Source of the DNA: Burkholderiales bacterium
Lineage (GTDB): Bacteria; Pseudomonadota; Gammaproteobacteria; Burkholderiales; Burkholderiaceae_D
Assembly (NCBI GenBank): GCA_016197345.1
Contig: JACPVY010000186.1
Location: 1 to 9,407, forward strand
Length of the DNA: 9,407 bases
Reading direction: 5' to 3'
Of this stretch, positions 9,284 through 9,407 are shown piece after piece; the stretch's first letter is position 1, and the number at the start of each line of letters is the position of its first letter. The position numbers and the translations under genes were made by a program. A model generated the notes under the pieces. The model did not search any database, was not told where the DNA came from, and saw nothing but the letters and a program-made list of their open reading frames with translations.

Positions 9284-9301
9284 CGTGTGCTCTTCCGATC
9301 T
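9283..9301 (+). other. Illumina TruSeq adapter remnant
   Basis: ACGTGTGCTCTTCCGATCT, a 19 of 19 match to the 3' end of the TruSeq read-2 primer/adapter. Nineteen matching bases by chance in 9.4 kb is not credible. In libraries this end abuts the insert, so the bases to its right are the start of a different insert. It marks a non-biological junction. Confidence 0.96.
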
Positions 9302-9407
9302 AGACTTTTAGATTTCCATCAAGAATATTTTCAACAATCTCACAAATCGAAATTATTTGTTCTTTTGTAGCGTTCTCAATCAAAGTTTTTTGAACTTTTT
9401 TATTACT
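9302..9407. other. Foreign AT-rich tail
   Basis: 106 bases of about 25% GC by hand count, against roughly 50% in the rest. The minus strand is open throughout in one frame (35 codons from the right edge), reading SNKKVQKTLIENATKEQIIS then ICEIVENILDGNLKV. The style resembles AT-rich invertebrate sequence, and I have an uncertain memory of similar short proteins in cnidarian or transposon-derived genes. It is not part of the bacterial chromosome. Confidence 0.8.

Overview
The window is a stretch of betaproteobacterial chromosome, most likely Oxalobacteraceae (Undibacterium- or Herminiimonas-like). I infer this from the RpoA and L17 sequences, from GC near one half, and from the gene order rpoA-rplQ-dsbD / hemB-engB / cytochrome c4-resB-ccsA, which I recall as typical of Burkholderiales. 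No search was run, so the genus is a guess. The last ~125 bases are not bacterial chromosome: 9283-9301 is a 19-base match to the end of an Illumina TruSeq adapter, followed by 106 bases of about 25% GC DNA from something else.

Layout. On the plus strand, the end of the large ribosomal-protein operon supplies rpoA (5' end cut by the window edge) and rplQ, closed by a strong intrinsic terminator at 1526-1555. A separate unit with its own promoter candidate carries dsbD (1704 to about 3360), which is broken twice. A bidirectional hairpin terminator (3365-3391) separates it from the convergent minus-strand pair engB-hemB (5194 to 3408). A 241-base divergent intergenic region follows, holding a palindrome with -10-like hexamers on both strands. 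Then come plus-strand cytochrome c4 (5436-6098), a terminator, resB (6268-8445) and ccsA (from 8510), which is also broken.

How the genes relate. The second half is a cytochrome c theme. HemB makes porphobilinogen for heme, DsbD carries reducing power to the periplasm (needed to keep apocytochrome CXXCH cysteines reduced), ResB and CcsA form the System II heme-export and heme-ligation synthetase, and cytochrome c4 is a di-heme product of that pathway. EngB is a ribosome-assembly GTPase.

The main surprise is three discrete lesions. DsbD lacks about 85 codons after the first redox Cys of its membrane domain, replaced by ~52 bases of about 79% GC. DsbD also lacks its last ~30 codons and runs into the terminator and antisense hemB. 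CcsA lacks about 140 codons including the WWD heme-handling domain, and its true C-terminus survives in another frame. Two of these genes serve the same pathway, which could suggest real decay. The embedded adapter and foreign tail make assembly or library chimerism the better explanation. I see no novel defence system, mobile element, CRISPR array or RNA gene.
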